A stretch of DNA of 64,000 bases from Natrinema gelatinilyticum (GTDB taxonomy: Archaea > Halobacteriota > Halobacteria > Halobacteriales > Natrialbaceae): positions 1,736,001 to 1,800,000 of the forward strand of contig NZ_CP100756.1 of the NCBI RefSeq assembly GCF_024266705.1, given 5' to 3'. The notes under the pieces are model-generated. The model was not told where the DNA came from. It made no database searches and saw nothing but the letters and a program-made list of their open reading frames with translations. Position numbers and translations under genes: made by a program. This document shows, piece by piece, positions 1-8,640 of the stretch (its first letter is position 1; every line of letters starts with the position of its first letter).

Positions 1-236
1 GGATATCCCTAGAGAAGGTTGGAGAGGCCAAGATCACAGAACAGGACTGAGGTGGTGACCATGCTCGATAGAATTGGGGAGTAGTTTTCGATGTTCACCG
101 AACTTCTGTACCGGCGGACTGGATATCATTTTCTCGCCAAAGTGCGTTGGAGCAGACGAAAATAGGGTGTATAAGTGGAAACAGAGCGTGGTAGCGATGA
201 CTGAGGAGTCTGTGTATACCACAAAGCAGGACTAAC

Positions 237-395
237 TTACTTCGAGATGTCTTCTTCCCTAGCAACCGCCTCAGTGGCGACAAACCTGGCCAGCTTTTTC
301 TTTGGATGGTTGCGAAGCAAGTGTTCCTCGAGTTGTTCGCCATCCTCGATCTCATCATGGCACACGGGACACTCGAACGCTGATTTCGTTGCCAT
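237..395 (-). CDS. Small C2H2 zinc-finger protein (52 aa)
   Basis: Translation from the ATG at 395 gives a 52-residue protein with C9-x2-C12-x12-H25-x4-H30, a spacing that can bind one zinc ion. A basic PKKK stretch and an acidic C-terminus ending in SK follow. Such tiny CPxC zinc-finger proteins are abundant in haloarchaea and several affect growth or biofilm, but the role of this one is unknown. It lies on the same strand as another small zinc-finger gene about 150 bp upstream. The call rests on the intact motif and haloarchaeal codon use; function is not inferred. Confidence 0.7.
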   Translation of the reverse strand: MATKSAFECPVCHDEIEDGEQLEEHLLRNHPKKKLARFVATEAVAREEDISK

Positions 396-542
396 ACTGT
401 GGTCAGAACCCATATCCTGAAAAGGGAATTGCTGGCAATTGCACGCTCGAACAATCCACCGTAGACATCGTCATTCATTCGCTGTAGTTATACACTTCGA
501 TAGAACGTACGATCGTGAACAGTGAACGATCGGTGAACGAAG

Positions 543-746
543 TTATCCAGTCCACTCTCCGCCGATGTCGTCGATGACGTTTTCACGCCATTGCTCGAAC
601 CGCTCCCGACAAGTGGCGTTCTCTCCCTTTTCGATATGGTCAATGAATCCCGGACCACCGTCGGGGAGTCGTTGCCCACAGAACGGACAAAAGTCGGGGT
701 TGTTCCACTCTGATGAGTTCGGAGCGGGATGATCGTGATCGCCCAT
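543..746 (-). CDS. Small CPxCG-type zinc-finger protein (67 aa)
   Basis: This 67-residue protein has CPFCG near residue 21, followed by conserved-looking GPGFIDHIE and a Cys (ATCRERFE) that could complete a C-C-H-C zinc site. The C-terminus is acidic with several Trp. It resembles a widespread haloarchaeal family of very short zinc proteins annotated only as domains of unknown function. The ATG at 746 was chosen because a longer in-frame extension is not needed for the motif. It is neighbour to a second mini zinc protein on the same strand. Molecular role unknown. Confidence 0.7.
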   Translation of the reverse strand: MGDHDHPAPNSSEWNNPDFCPFCGQRLPDGGPGFIDHIEKGENATCRERFEQWRENVIDDIGGEWTG

Positions 747-1360
747 ATTGGATCTTCGATCTTACAGAACATTAGCTGTGCGGCGATGATTGGGCCTGGT
801 AAACCTGTCTCAGGAACAGGAGAATCAGTATCGTCTCGAATCACGTACTCAGCCGGTCACTACACCCGGGTCTGATCGCCCAGTCTCACAGCCTGAGAAC
901 CCCATGCGAACCGGAGGGGGTGACCAGAATCAACGATCGTCGCGAGAGTTTTGCTGCTAGTCTCGCTGAACGTTTCGAGGTCGATGGCTATCTCACAGAG
1001 CGAGAGTTCCGAAGAAAGGAGCTACACCGTGAGTGTCCTGAGAGTGATCGTAGTGCTCTCTTCATACGGACTACTGTACGTCATTACCGGTGCAACCGCG
1101 ACCGTCCTGCGGGTACACCGGTACATCGTTACAGCAGACCGTATCAGTCCGGTATTGAAGAAACGCAGCTTCGAGACTACCGGTGAGTGGTTCTTGGACG
1201 TGCATACCAGCTGAACTCAAGAACTACTTGCTCATTGATTAGATATCATCGTGCCGACGGAAATCATCGCTGGTGTACATTCAAAATCTGCGTAAAATCG
1301 ACTTTAATAATACGGTGCTCTCCGTTGATCGTACTCGTACGACCGGTGGAGTCCTCCACG
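747..1360. other. Intergenic stretch without convincing gene
   Basis: About 600 bp with only short overlapping ORFs on both strands and no family recognised. It contains palindrome copy 1 (1064-1144). An A/T-rich stretch near 1303-1315 (actttaataatac) is the likely TATA region for the membrane protein that starts at 1361. Confidence 0.5.
1064..1144 (-). repeat. 81-nt palindromic repeat, copy 1
   Basis: Reads ATACGGACTACTGTACG at the left and ends in ACAGCAGACCGTAT, so the two ~34-nt arms can pair into a long hairpin around a short GC-rich centre. Its reverse complement matches copy 2 (2725-2805) with about six differences. Copies 1 and 2 face each other across the gene at 1361-2725. Confidence 0.85.
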
Positions 1361-2725
1361 ATGTCCGTGTATTCACGTTTCCAGATTCGATCCTGTTGGC
1401 TCGCCATTCTTGGACCGACCGTCGTCATCGTGTTCGCCGCCGCATTCGCGGCGTTCAACCTCACCGACTGGCCCTCGCCCGAGGCCCGACGAGTGGCGAT
1501 GATCGATCCGCTGTTCTTCCAGCACACGGGCTGGTACATCGTCAACGGCGGTGTACCGTACGTCGATGTCTGGGACGTCAATCCGCCCGTTCCGTTCGGG
1601 ATCACGGCCGTTCTCGCCCTCCTTTCCGGCAGGGATATGCACCTCCTGCACGTCCTCAGTGTAGCACTTACGGTGATCGTCGTCGCTGCGAGCATCTTAC
1701 TCGTCGGATGGGTGGCGTACCTCGTGACAGGCGAGGATGCGGCGGCGGTCGCCGCCGGACTCACGATGCTCGTCGTTCCTGAACTTCTCGTCATCCCGCT
1801 GCTTGGCGTCCGAGCGCAGTTTTATGCGCTGTTTTTCGGCGTCTGCGCGCTTGCGTTGGCCCTTCGAGACCGGCCGTTTCTCGCCGGAGCCCTCGTGGCG
1901 TTGAGCGCCGGTTCCTGGCAGGCAGGGGCTGCGTTCGCGTTGCTGGTCGTCGGGATAGCGTACCAGCGAACCGGGAGGGGGGGTGCGATCTCGACGGTCA
2001 CCGGTGGCGGCGTCGTCGCTGGAGGTATCATCCTCGTATTTGCGGTTTCAGACGCGCTCGTACCGATGGTCGTTGAGACGGTGCTTGCGCCGCTGGTTGC
2101 CGGATCGCCGCACTCCCTGACCGAGCACGCTTACTCAATACTGCTCACTTTCGGTTACGGATCGCTGCTCCTCCTGGTGACATTCTACGGCTGGGCACTC
2201 GCCGCGGCCCGCGACCTGCGGGAGCGATGGTGGATTCCGGCGGGCGGGCTGATACTCGGCTTTCAGGTGCTGTTCGTCGACCTAGACGGCTCGACGGACG
2301 TGTTCCTCTGGCTCGTCTTCGTCGCGCTCGGCGTGGCCCTCGCCGTCGAGCGCATGATCGCTGTTCGGGCAGCGATGTCGGATCGTCGGCGAACGGTCGT
2401 CGCCGTCGTCGCCGTCATCGGGTTGCTCGTTCTCTCCGGATTGGTCTGGAATGCCCTCGCGCCGCCCCCAGCACCGGTACTCCAGACGATGCAGGAGGAC
2501 GCCAGGCCAGACGAAGAGCTGTCGATGTCGCGGGGGGACGCGGACGTCCCACCGATGGAGACCATCTACTGGGAACAGATGGAACCAAAGGCCTGCCACT
2601 ATCGGTTGAGCCGGAACGAGGTACGGTGGATCGCGATTACCGACGGCCACTTAGGGAGACAAGAGTGTGGTTCATGGCCGGCGGCTCTATTAGATACGCA
2701 GAGAGCGACGGAATCTATTGTTTGA
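1361..2725 (+). CDS. Polytopic membrane protein, probable GT-C type glycosyltransferase
   Basis: Starting at ATG 1361 this is about 454 residues with roughly ten hydrophobic helices. The first is followed by a loop with WYIVNGGVPYVDVWDVNPP-like sequence, which resembles the first extracytoplasmic loop of archaeal dolichyl-phosphate-sugar dependent (GT-C, PMT/ArnT-like) glycosyltransferases. The C-terminal tail is soluble and ends with CHYRLSR and ECGSWP motifs. By family it would transfer a lipid-linked sugar on the outside of the membrane, for example in S-layer N-glycan completion; the substrate cannot be read from sequence. The longer frame from 1187 was rejected because it runs through the promoter. 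The stop codon overlaps the first base of palindrome copy 2, so the C-terminus may have been altered by that repeat. Confidence 0.65.
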   Translation: MSVYSRFQIRSCWLAILGPTVVIVFAAAFAAFNLTDWPSPEARRVAMIDPLFFQHTGWYIVNGGVPYVDVWDVNPPVPFGITAVLALLSGRDMHLLHVLSVALTVIVVAASILLVGWVAYLVTGEDAAAVAAGLTMLVVPELLVIPLLGVRAQFYALFFGVCALALALRDRPFLAGALVALSAGSWQAGAAFALLVVGIAYQRTGRGGAISTVTGGGVVAGGIILVFAVSDALVPMVVETVLAPLVAGSPHSLTEHAYSILLTFGYGSLLLLVTFYGWALAAARDLRERWWIPAGGLILGFQVLFVDLDGSTDVFLWLVFVALGVALAVERMIAVRAAMSDRRRTVVAVVAVIGLLVLSGLVWNALAPPPAPVLQTMQEDARPDEELSMSRGDADVPPMETIYWEQMEPKACHYRLSRNEVRWIAITDGHLGRQECGSWPAALLDTQRATESIV

Positions 2726-2805
2726 TACGGTCTGCTGTACCGATGTACTGGTGCAACCGCAGAACGGTCGCGGTTGCACCGGCAATGACGTACAGTAGTC
2801 CGTAT
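2725..2805 (+). repeat. 81-nt palindromic repeat, copy 2
   Basis: Left arm ATACGGTCTGCTGTACC pairs with right arm GTACAGTAGTCCGTAT; the inner arms GGTGCAACC and GGTTGCACC also pair. It abuts the stop codon of the preceding membrane-protein gene and is in inverted orientation relative to copy 1. Confidence 0.85.
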
Positions 2806-2811
2806 GACAGC

Positions 2812-3106
2812 CCGTTCGACGTTGTAGATTGTGGCAGTCAGCGTAATTTCCCGAAACTGTCGGTCCCATACTCGCGCTCGGACGGCGAGCCATCCGAGTG
2901 CTTGGTCACCGAGTTCACGGTCTCACAGATCAACCGCTGGTTGTAGAGTGGACCGCATCCTTGATTCGCGCGTTGTGCACAAAGTCATACATTCGTGGTC
3001 TCGTGTACGCCCCGTCTCCGGCGGAGCGAACACATCGAACTCGTCGAGAAACTCAACGGAGAGACGTTCAAACAATGCTAGCGTCTCCGTCTCCACGACA
3101 GTGTAG
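2812..3106 (-). pseudogene. Internally deleted DDE transposase remnant (IS5-like)
   Basis: Conceptual translation of the minus strand gives an N-terminal piece (ALFERLSVEFLDEF, then DVFAP and ETGRTR) that abruptly joins a C-terminal piece (RARVWDRQFREITLTATIYN), with stops and a frame change between. These match the two ends of haloarchaeal IS5/IS4-superfamily transposases, where the end piece carries the region after the catalytic Glu. Most of the catalytic core is missing, so the element is dead. It sits directly beside palindrome copy 2. Confidence 0.6.
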
Positions 3107-3279
3107 AACGTTTATATCGAAGCGTTCTTTGCAGGATCGCTGGGCTCATCCACCACAGCGTTCACCGTGCTCTTTGGTGTGCCAATCGTTCTATACCATC
3201 CTCGTTACTATCTACTATAATGAGATTACTGATCTTTGGTCAGCCTAAATACCTGCAGAACCTACGGCCACTCACAGGC

Positions 3280-3639
3280 ATGAAGACGGAAACAGCGATT
3301 GGTATACGACTGAAGAAGCCAGCAACACAGTCACTTCGGTACGCGTTTGGCATCCTGTGGTTGACCGACCTTATCGCCACGCTTTTTCTGTTTCTCGTTC
3401 CATACGCCACTGAGCTTAATCCGCTTACCACGCACCTCTACAACGCTGTCGGACTGCCCGGAGTCATCCTTGCCGGGACCGCCTATGCTGGTCTCGTGGT
3501 TGTAGCTGGCCATCTCCTGTCAAAGCCGGTAGACAGCTTGTTCGTCCTCGGTGTAATATCGGTGTACGCCGTCTGCGCCACTAATAATGTGATCCTGCTC
3601 CTCTTCCGCAGACCACTTATCGAAAGTCTCATCCTCTAA
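3280..3639 (+). CDS. Small multi-pass membrane protein (DUF5658-like)
   Basis: From ATG 3280 the protein has 119 residues with about three hydrophobic helices. The first contains LWLTDLIATLFLF and is followed by ELNPL, a pattern seen in haloarchaeal DUF5658 membrane proteins (DxxTT near the start of a helix, then ENP or ELNP). No catalytic motif is visible. An upstream in-frame ATG at 3220 was not preferred because it precedes the A/T-rich promoter-like stretch near 3244. Function unknown. It lies between transposon remnants and looks like an isolated survivor gene. Confidence 0.55.
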   Translation: MKTETAIGIRLKKPATQSLRYAFGILWLTDLIATLFLFLVPYATELNPLTTHLYNAVGLPGVILAGTAYAGLVVVAGHLLSKPVDSLFVLGVISVYAVCATNNVILLLFRRPLIESLIL

Positions 3640-3677
3640 TATCCGTGCCGAACGCTACAGGGAGTAGTTAGCTGTAA

Positions 3678-3983
3678 TTGAGGGCGCTAACCCCCCTTCT
3701 GCTCACGGCGACGCCGTTCGCATGGTCAGCGGGACCGACGGTCCCGCGCTATCCGCAGCGAGCGAAGCGAGCAGGGAAGGGATACAACGCCCGCACGTCT
3801 TGTTTTCGTGTGAATCGGCACCCTTATCGAAGGGGGGTAGTAAGATGCTCACCACGCTTCCGGCGGTGTTCAAACGCGACAACAAGCGTGCATCGTCGGT
3901 TGTGGCCGAGTGTCCAACCGGTAGGAGCGGGACACTCCGAACCGCCCGTAACGGGAAGCCGCCTGCGGAGTCTGGAACCGTCC
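3678..3983 (+). pseudogene. Remnant of IS605-type TnpB C-terminal tail (left part)
   Basis: The frame beginning at 3722 reads MLTTLPAVFKRD and then SGTLRTARN and GTVRRTP, resembling the low-complexity C-terminal tails of haloarchaeal TnpB (IS1341-type) proteins. It stops at the left end of the IS630 element; the tail resumes at 5161. No RuvC motifs are present, so only the last part of the gene survives. The TnpB assignment is from remembered similarity and is moderate at best. Confidence 0.4.
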
Positions 3984-5160
3984 GCAGAACGCCATAATGA
4001 GTGACGGAAGTTATGGGCATAGACTGAGACGGGCCAGTGATGGGAGGAGACCGGCGAGGCGATCTTGTTCGTCATCTAAGTGAGCAGGAGTTGGATCGTC
4101 TGCTTCGTCCAGCAGACGATCCAAAGATCATCAAGCGACTCACCTTTGTCAAACGTCTCTACAAGGGAGCAACGTACGAGGAAGCAGCCGACGACGTTGG
4201 CAAATCTGCGTCGACTGGAAGTCGCTGGGCGCGTCGATGGAACGATGGCGGACTTGGTCAGTTGACACCGAACTTCGGGGGCGGAAGGCCCCCGAAGCTC
4301 GGTGACGAGGAATAAAAGCGTCTTTTAGAACTTCTCCGGGAGGGGCAGCCCTGGAAAGCACAGGAAGTTCATCAGCTCTTGGACGAAGAGTTCGGTGTAG
4401 AGTACCATCCGGATTATCTCGGTCGATTCCTCCGGAATCTCGGACTGTCCTACGCTAAACCACGTCCAAAGCGCCCCTCTCGGCCAGAAAACGCAGATGA
4501 AATCCTCGAAGAACGCGTCGCAGACGCGTTCGACGAGGAGACAGAGACGGCACATAACAAGCGTCCTGATGATGAGGACGAAGGATGGGTCCTCGACGAC
4601 GATATTTGCACGGATGGGGGAACTGTCGTCGGTTTTTGTGATGCTTCGCATCCACAACCATACGACAATTCGCATCGACTGTGGTACGTTGATGATCCGA
4701 CACTGGAACGACCGCTGGTGAAGCTTGACGAACCAGCGGTCGGATGCTATACGCTCACCGGCGAAAGTGTCCTGACGTTCCCTGAAGATCAATCGAAAGA
4801 GAACATCTGTGCGCTACTAGAGCAAGTCCGCGAGCAGAATCCGGGAACACGGATTCTGCTCGTCTTGGATAACTTCTCGTCTCACATCTGTGAACACACG
4901 CGCAAGCGCGCACACCAACTCGGTATTGATCTCGTCTTTCTTCCGGTCGGCTCACCGCATCTCAACCCGATTGAACAGGTCTGGAAAGTACTCAAACGCA
5001 CTGCCTCGCCAATCGTGGTGGCGAGCGAGAGCGCGTTCCGAACTCTCGCTCGCCGTCTCTTCGACACCCTTACCGATCGACTCGGATTTGCTAAGTCCTG
5101 GATCGATCAATTCCTCAGTCCATATTTGCAAAAGTTATCTTGATCATTACGGCGTTCTGC
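3984..5160 (+). mobile_element. IS630-family insertion sequence, defective
   Basis: Terminal inverted repeats GCAGAACGCCATAATGA (3984-4000) and, on the opposite strand, GCAGAACGCCGTAATGA (5144-5160) bound a 1,177-bp element with one transposase gene broken by a nonsense codon. It lies within the tail of an older IS605-type remnant, so the order of insertion can be read. Confidence 0.75.
4040..5143 (+). pseudogene. IS630 transposase with one in-frame TAA
   Basis: The N-terminal HTH part (residues about 15-85, TYEEAADDVGKSASTGSRWA) and the DDE part are in the same frame. They are separated only by TAA at 4313-4315, where relatives have a Gln-type codon (CAA to TAA). The catalytic core is otherwise complete: DDDICTDGG for the first Asp, LVLDNFSSH for the second, and SPHLNPIEQVWK for the Glu. 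The full length of about 367 codons is normal for the family. Without suppression the product would be a 91-residue DNA-binding fragment, which could act as an inhibitor or be inert. Confidence 0.8.
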
Positions 5161-5294
5161 CGGGCCGCACGAGACGCGGAGCGTCTTGTGGACGCTGTGG
5201 GATCTGTTCCTGCACGTTCCGACACAGAAACAGGACGCTCCGTCCGCACCAAGCGAGGGCCGGGGAGGCCCGAGCGCGGTCGGGCGGAGTAGTT
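5161..5294 (+). pseudogene. IS605-type TnpB tail and right end remnant (right part)
   Basis: Continues the coding-like tail (ARDAERLVDAVGSVPARSD, then GRPERGRAE and stop at about 5290). It overlaps a strong GC-rich fold, CTCCGTCCGC pairing with GGGCGGAG, and ends TAGTTCAC. Haloarchaeal IS200/IS605 right ends, which encode the 3' end of the guide (omega/re) RNA, have this layout of tail codons inside the hairpin followed by TAGTTCAC. A similar end is at 60040-60112. Confidence 0.45.
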
Positions 5295-5329
5295 CACAAC
5301 AGAAGAACATGACCACCACGGCTATAAAA

Positions 5330-5900
5330 CGTTCACTCCATCACCTGCGTCGTAACGCCGAAACCGTGGGAGTCCCGTGACCGATACGCGCCCTGTCTCT
5401 TTCACGCGCCGAATCGCACACTGCGTGCAGACAGTGACGGATCCGCGACCGAACATCGTGTTCACGGAGCCACTCGTGGAAGGCGTTCTTCTCGTCCCCT
5501 TCGTCTGCAGCGAGACCGAGCAGGTCGCCCGGCAGAACACGGGCGACCTGGGGCCCGACTGCTGTATCGTGTCTCCAGTTCGCCGTCAGTTGCACCTCCA
5601 ACGGTCTTGATGAACGAGCCCGTCAAGACCGTCGCTTTCATCATCTGTGTCAATCTGATCGTCACCGATAGTGATCGGACGGACTCGTCTGTTCGAAGTC
5701 CGTTGCATCGATCGATCCCTGCCCAGGGGGAAGCAATTGCTGCACGCTTCGGCGCAACAACTGTCGCCAGACCCACATCTTGACGCAGTCAAGCGCCTGG
5801 CAGAGCGTCGATGGCCTCGGAAGGCCGTTCGGACTGACCGCTAAGATGTCGCAAATCGCTTCCATCAAAGAATACGATCATACCCTCACGGTAGGTATGA
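5330..5900 (-). pseudogene. Degenerate IS5-family transposase
   Basis: Minus-strand pieces in two frames resemble the intact transposase at 17540-18370. One piece has MEAICDILAVSPNGLPRPST, then LCQAL and VQQLLPPGQGSIDATDFE with the first catalytic Asp. The other has RVLPGDLLGLAADEGDE, equivalent to the second catalytic region. At least two frame changes separate them and the Glu-containing C-terminus is not recognisable. It is an inactive relic immediately downstream of livM. Confidence 0.6.
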
Positions 5901-5984
5901 CGTTGTCGACCCGGTAACACGTACCAAGTGGTTGCCAGTCGAACTGACCGAAAAGAACAACGACCCTGCAGCGAACGGTACGAT

Positions 5985-7196
5985 TTAATCGTTCGATCCC
6001 GGGCCACTGCGGCCCGTGATCGAATCGACGGCGTTGACGACGGCGTGACGGATCGATTGCAACTTTGTAACGACGCTCTCGTCAGCGAAGCCGACGACGC
6101 CGCCGAATCCGTCGCGGTCGTAGTGGCCACGGGCTGATCCGAGCCACTCGCCGAACCGCTTGAGACCGCCGGTGACCCCGTTGTCGAAGAACAGAACCAC
6201 GATCAGCAGCAGGATGCCGAACGAGAGTTCCCAGTAGGCCTCCAGCAGCGGGAACTGCCGGATAAACCACCGGAGATACTCGAAGGTGATCGCACCGATG
6301 ACCGGTCCCAGGAACGAGTAGGGGCCACCGATGACCGTCACAAGCACCGGTTCGGCCGACGCCGTCCAGTGGGTGGCACCGGGCTTGATGCCACCACTGT
6401 GGATGATCAACATCGCCCCGGCCAGGCCCGTGAAGGCACCCGAGATGATGAACGTCTTCCAACGGTGACGCTGGACGTTGACGCCGAGTGCCCGGGCCCG
6501 TTCGGGGTTCTCCCTGAGCGCCAGACAGACCGTCCCGAACGGCGACCGAACGATTCGCCACAGGGCGTACACCGCCACCGTCCCGATGAGGAGACTGATG
6601 TAGTAGTACGGTCGCGGGTAGAGGAAGTGCCGCAGGTAGAACTCGATACCGAGGATGTTGACCGTCCCAATCTGCGAGAGGAAGTCCAGGCCGTCGGAGC
6701 CGTTCGTGACGACGTCCAGGGGCATCACGGCAGCCAGGTGGTCGTACTGGACGATGACCCAGATGGCCATCGAGAACGACAGCGTGATCATCGCGAAGTA
6801 GATTTCCTCGAGCTGGACCGAGAAATAGCCGACGACCACCGCCAGGATGGCGGCGGCAATCACGCCCAGTAGCAGCGCGAACACGAAGTTTACGAGCACC
6901 GAGAGTCCACCGAAGGCCGTGCCGAGCCCGTAGGCCGGCACCACGCGCAGGAAGAACAGGGCGGCGGCGTAGCCGGCCGCACCGACGAACATCGCGTGAC
7001 CGAATGACAGCAGCCCGGTATAGCCGTACAGGAGGTTAAACGCGACTGCCAGCACGCCGATAAGCAGCGCACGGGTCAGCAGGTCCACCTGCAGGGCCGG
7101 GAGCACCCACGGGACGACGACCAGCACCGCCATGGCCATGGCTATCCAGAGCCGCCCGCCTTCGAGCCGCAGTTGCTGGCGAAGGTTGGGAGACAT
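5985..7196 (-). CDS. livM: Branched-chain amino acid type ABC permease LivM
   Basis: A 403-residue permease with about ten membrane helices. It has the LivM-type signature: YGYTGLLSFGHAMFVGAAGY near residues 60-80, and the EAA-like cytoplasmic loop ALRENPERARALGVNVQRH near 230-248 that docks the ATPases. After the last helix there is a roughly 50-residue soluble tail (GHYDRDGFGG to the end) longer than in bacterial LivM. The gene starts 6 nt after the livJ stop, so livJ-livM is an operon. The family imports branched-chain amino acids, amides, urea or aromatic acids; the ligand is not determined by the permease. Confidence 0.93.
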   Translation of the reverse strand: MSPNLRQQLRLEGGRLWIAMAMAVLVVVPWVLPALQVDLLTRALLIGVLAVAFNLLYGYTGLLSFGHAMFVGAAGYAAALFFLRVVPAYGLGTAFGGLSVLVNFVFALLLGVIAAAILAVVVGYFSVQLEEIYFAMITLSFSMAIWVIVQYDHLAAVMPLDVVTNGSDGLDFLSQIGTVNILGIEFYLRHFLYPRPYYYISLLIGTVAVYALWRIVRSPFGTVCLALRENPERARALGVNVQRHRWKTFIISGAFTGLAGAMLIIHSGGIKPGATHWTASAEPVLVTVIGGPYSFLGPVIGAITFEYLRWFIRQFPLLEAYWELSFGILLLIVVLFFDNGVTGGLKRFGEWLGSARGHYDRDGFGGVVGFADESVVTKLQSIRHAVVNAVDSITGRSGPGSND

Positions 7197-7202
7197 TCAG
7201 CG

Positions 7203-8531
7203 CTAGAGCCCCGGCGGGAAGCCAGAGCCCTCGAGCAGGCTGGTGGACTCGTCCCGCGTCAGGGTCACTTGCTTGTTGTTCGAGAGGCCGAGACCGTCGT
7301 AGGGCACGTCGTCGTCCGAACTGGAGACGCCGAGCACGGACGGGGCGTTGGCCTGATGGCTCTCGGGATCCATCTTCCAGGTGCCTCGCGGGCCGGAGAC
7401 CTCGATGCCCTCGAGTTCGCTGACCACGTCGCCGGTCTTGGTGCCGCCGGCGGCTTCCATGGCCTTCTTGTACATCCAGATGGCGCTGTAAGCGCTGCCA
7501 CCCGTAAACGACGGGATAGCCGGCAGGTTCTCGACGTGGTCCTTGTACTTCTCGAGGAAATCCGTGTTGGTCTCGTTGTCGAACGCGGAGTGCCAGTACC
7601 AGCCGGCGATCTTGACGTCTTCCGGCATCTTCGAGCCGAGTGCCGAGAACACCGTGGGGTCCATCGCCAGGGTCATGTACACCTGGTCAACCTGGTCGAA
7701 CAGGCCCTGCTCGGTGCCCTGCTTGAAGAACGTGACGGCGTCGCCCGCCCAGAAACCGGAGAAGACGACGTCCGGATCTGCGTCCATGATAGCGTTAATC
7801 TGGGGGGTCATGTCCGTCGCACCCAGGCTGGGGAACTCGCTGGCGACGTACTCGTGACCGGCACCCAGGCCGTCGGAATAGGCCTGGAAGTAGCTCCAGA
7901 CCTGCTCACCGTAAGCGTAACCAGGGCCGATGTTGGCGACACGCGATCCGCTGTGATTCTCGTTGGCGTCTTCCGCGATACCGTAGACGTTCGTGGCCGT
8001 GTTGGCGTTCGTCCGGAAGATGTTCTCCTTAAACGAGGCCTTGTCCGAGTACGTGTCCGTGTCGTACTCGGTGATGTACGGCGTGCCGATGTCGGTCAGC
8101 GTCATCGGCACGCCGAGCTGGTTGATCGCCGTCGCGTTCTTCAGTGTGACGCCTGAGGACGTCAGGCCGACGAGGGCGTCGACCCTCTCTTCCTGGACGA
8201 GGCTCTTCAGCTGGGCCGCTGGGTCATCACCGTGACCGCGGATGACGATCTCGACGTCGTTGCCGTTGATACCGCCGTCCTCGTTGACCGCATCGACGCC
8301 GGTGCGGGCCGCTGCTTCGGAGGCTTTGCCAAGTGCGGAGGCGACACCCGTGATGAGGTACATACCGCCGATTTTGATCGTGCTGCCACCGCCGCTACCG
8401 CCCATGCACCCGGCGAGTCCAATTGCCGTCCCCGCTCCGACAGCAGCGAGATACCTTCTGCGTGAGACACTCGAAGTGTCCGACACGGTCTGCGCCGTAT
8501 CCACCCTTCTATTTGACACTTTGTCGTTCAT
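7203..8531 (-). CDS. livJ: ABC transporter substrate-binding lipoprotein, LivJ/PBP1 fold
   Basis: A 442-residue periplasmic-binding-fold protein. The N-terminus has a Tat motif (SRRRYLAAVGAG) and a lipobox LAGC with Cys42, so it should be exported folded and lipid-anchored. The mature part begins TIKIGGMYLITGVASALGKA, typical of the type I Liv/amide-binding family, with RGHGDDPAAQLKSLVQEERV further on. It captures substrate outside the cell for LivH/LivM. The gene is divergent from livHGF across a 110-bp promoter region and followed by livM. Ligand unknown; nearby acyl-CoA synthetase makes a carboxylic acid plausible (inference). Confidence 0.92.
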   Translation of the reverse strand: MNDKVSNRRVDTAQTVSDTSSVSRRRYLAAVGAGTAIGLAGCMGGSGGGSTIKIGGMYLITGVASALGKASEAAARTGVDAVNEDGGINGNDVEIVIRGHGDDPAAQLKSLVQEERVDALVGLTSSGVTLKNATAINQLGVPMTLTDIGTPYITEYDTDTYSDKASFKENIFRTNANTATNVYGIAEDANENHSGSRVANIGPGYAYGEQVWSYFQAYSDGLGAGHEYVASEFPSLGATDMTPQINAIMDADPDVVFSGFWAGDAVTFFKQGTEQGLFDQVDQVYMTLAMDPTVFSALGSKMPEDVKIAGWYWHSAFDNETNTDFLEKYKDHVENLPAIPSFTGGSAYSAIWMYKKAMEAAGGTKTGDVVSELEGIEVSGPRGTWKMDPESHQANAPSVLGVSSSDDDVPYDGLGLSNNKQVTLTRDESTSLLEGSGFPPGL

Positions 8532-8562
8532 AGTTGTACATCAACTAACAGTGCAGGGCCTC

Positions 8563-8617
8563 CATTATAGATGAATGTTCACATGTGAACGTTCAACTGT
8601 ACACGTACACTTATATA
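8563..8617. promoter_or_regulatory. Divergent livJ/livH promoter region with palindromic operator
   Basis: Back-to-back TATA-like boxes: CTATAAT on the minus strand (8564-8570), about 35 nt from the livJ ATG, and TTATATA on the plus strand (8611-8617), about 25 nt from the livH ATG (leaderless). Between them is the perfect 14-bp palindrome GTTCACATGTGAAC (8577-8590). A second dyad, AGTTG-tacat-CAACT (8532-8546), lies next to the livJ start. The arrangement suggests one regulator controlling both transcripts. Confidence 0.6.
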
Positions 8618-8640
8618 CCGAAAGAAACCCACCTAATCGT

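Noticed and set aside
1187..1360. N-terminal extension of the membrane glycosyltransferase-like protein
   Set aside because: The extension covers the A/T-rich promoter region and lacks hydrophobic or conserved sequence; ATG 1361 gives a normal start before the first helix.
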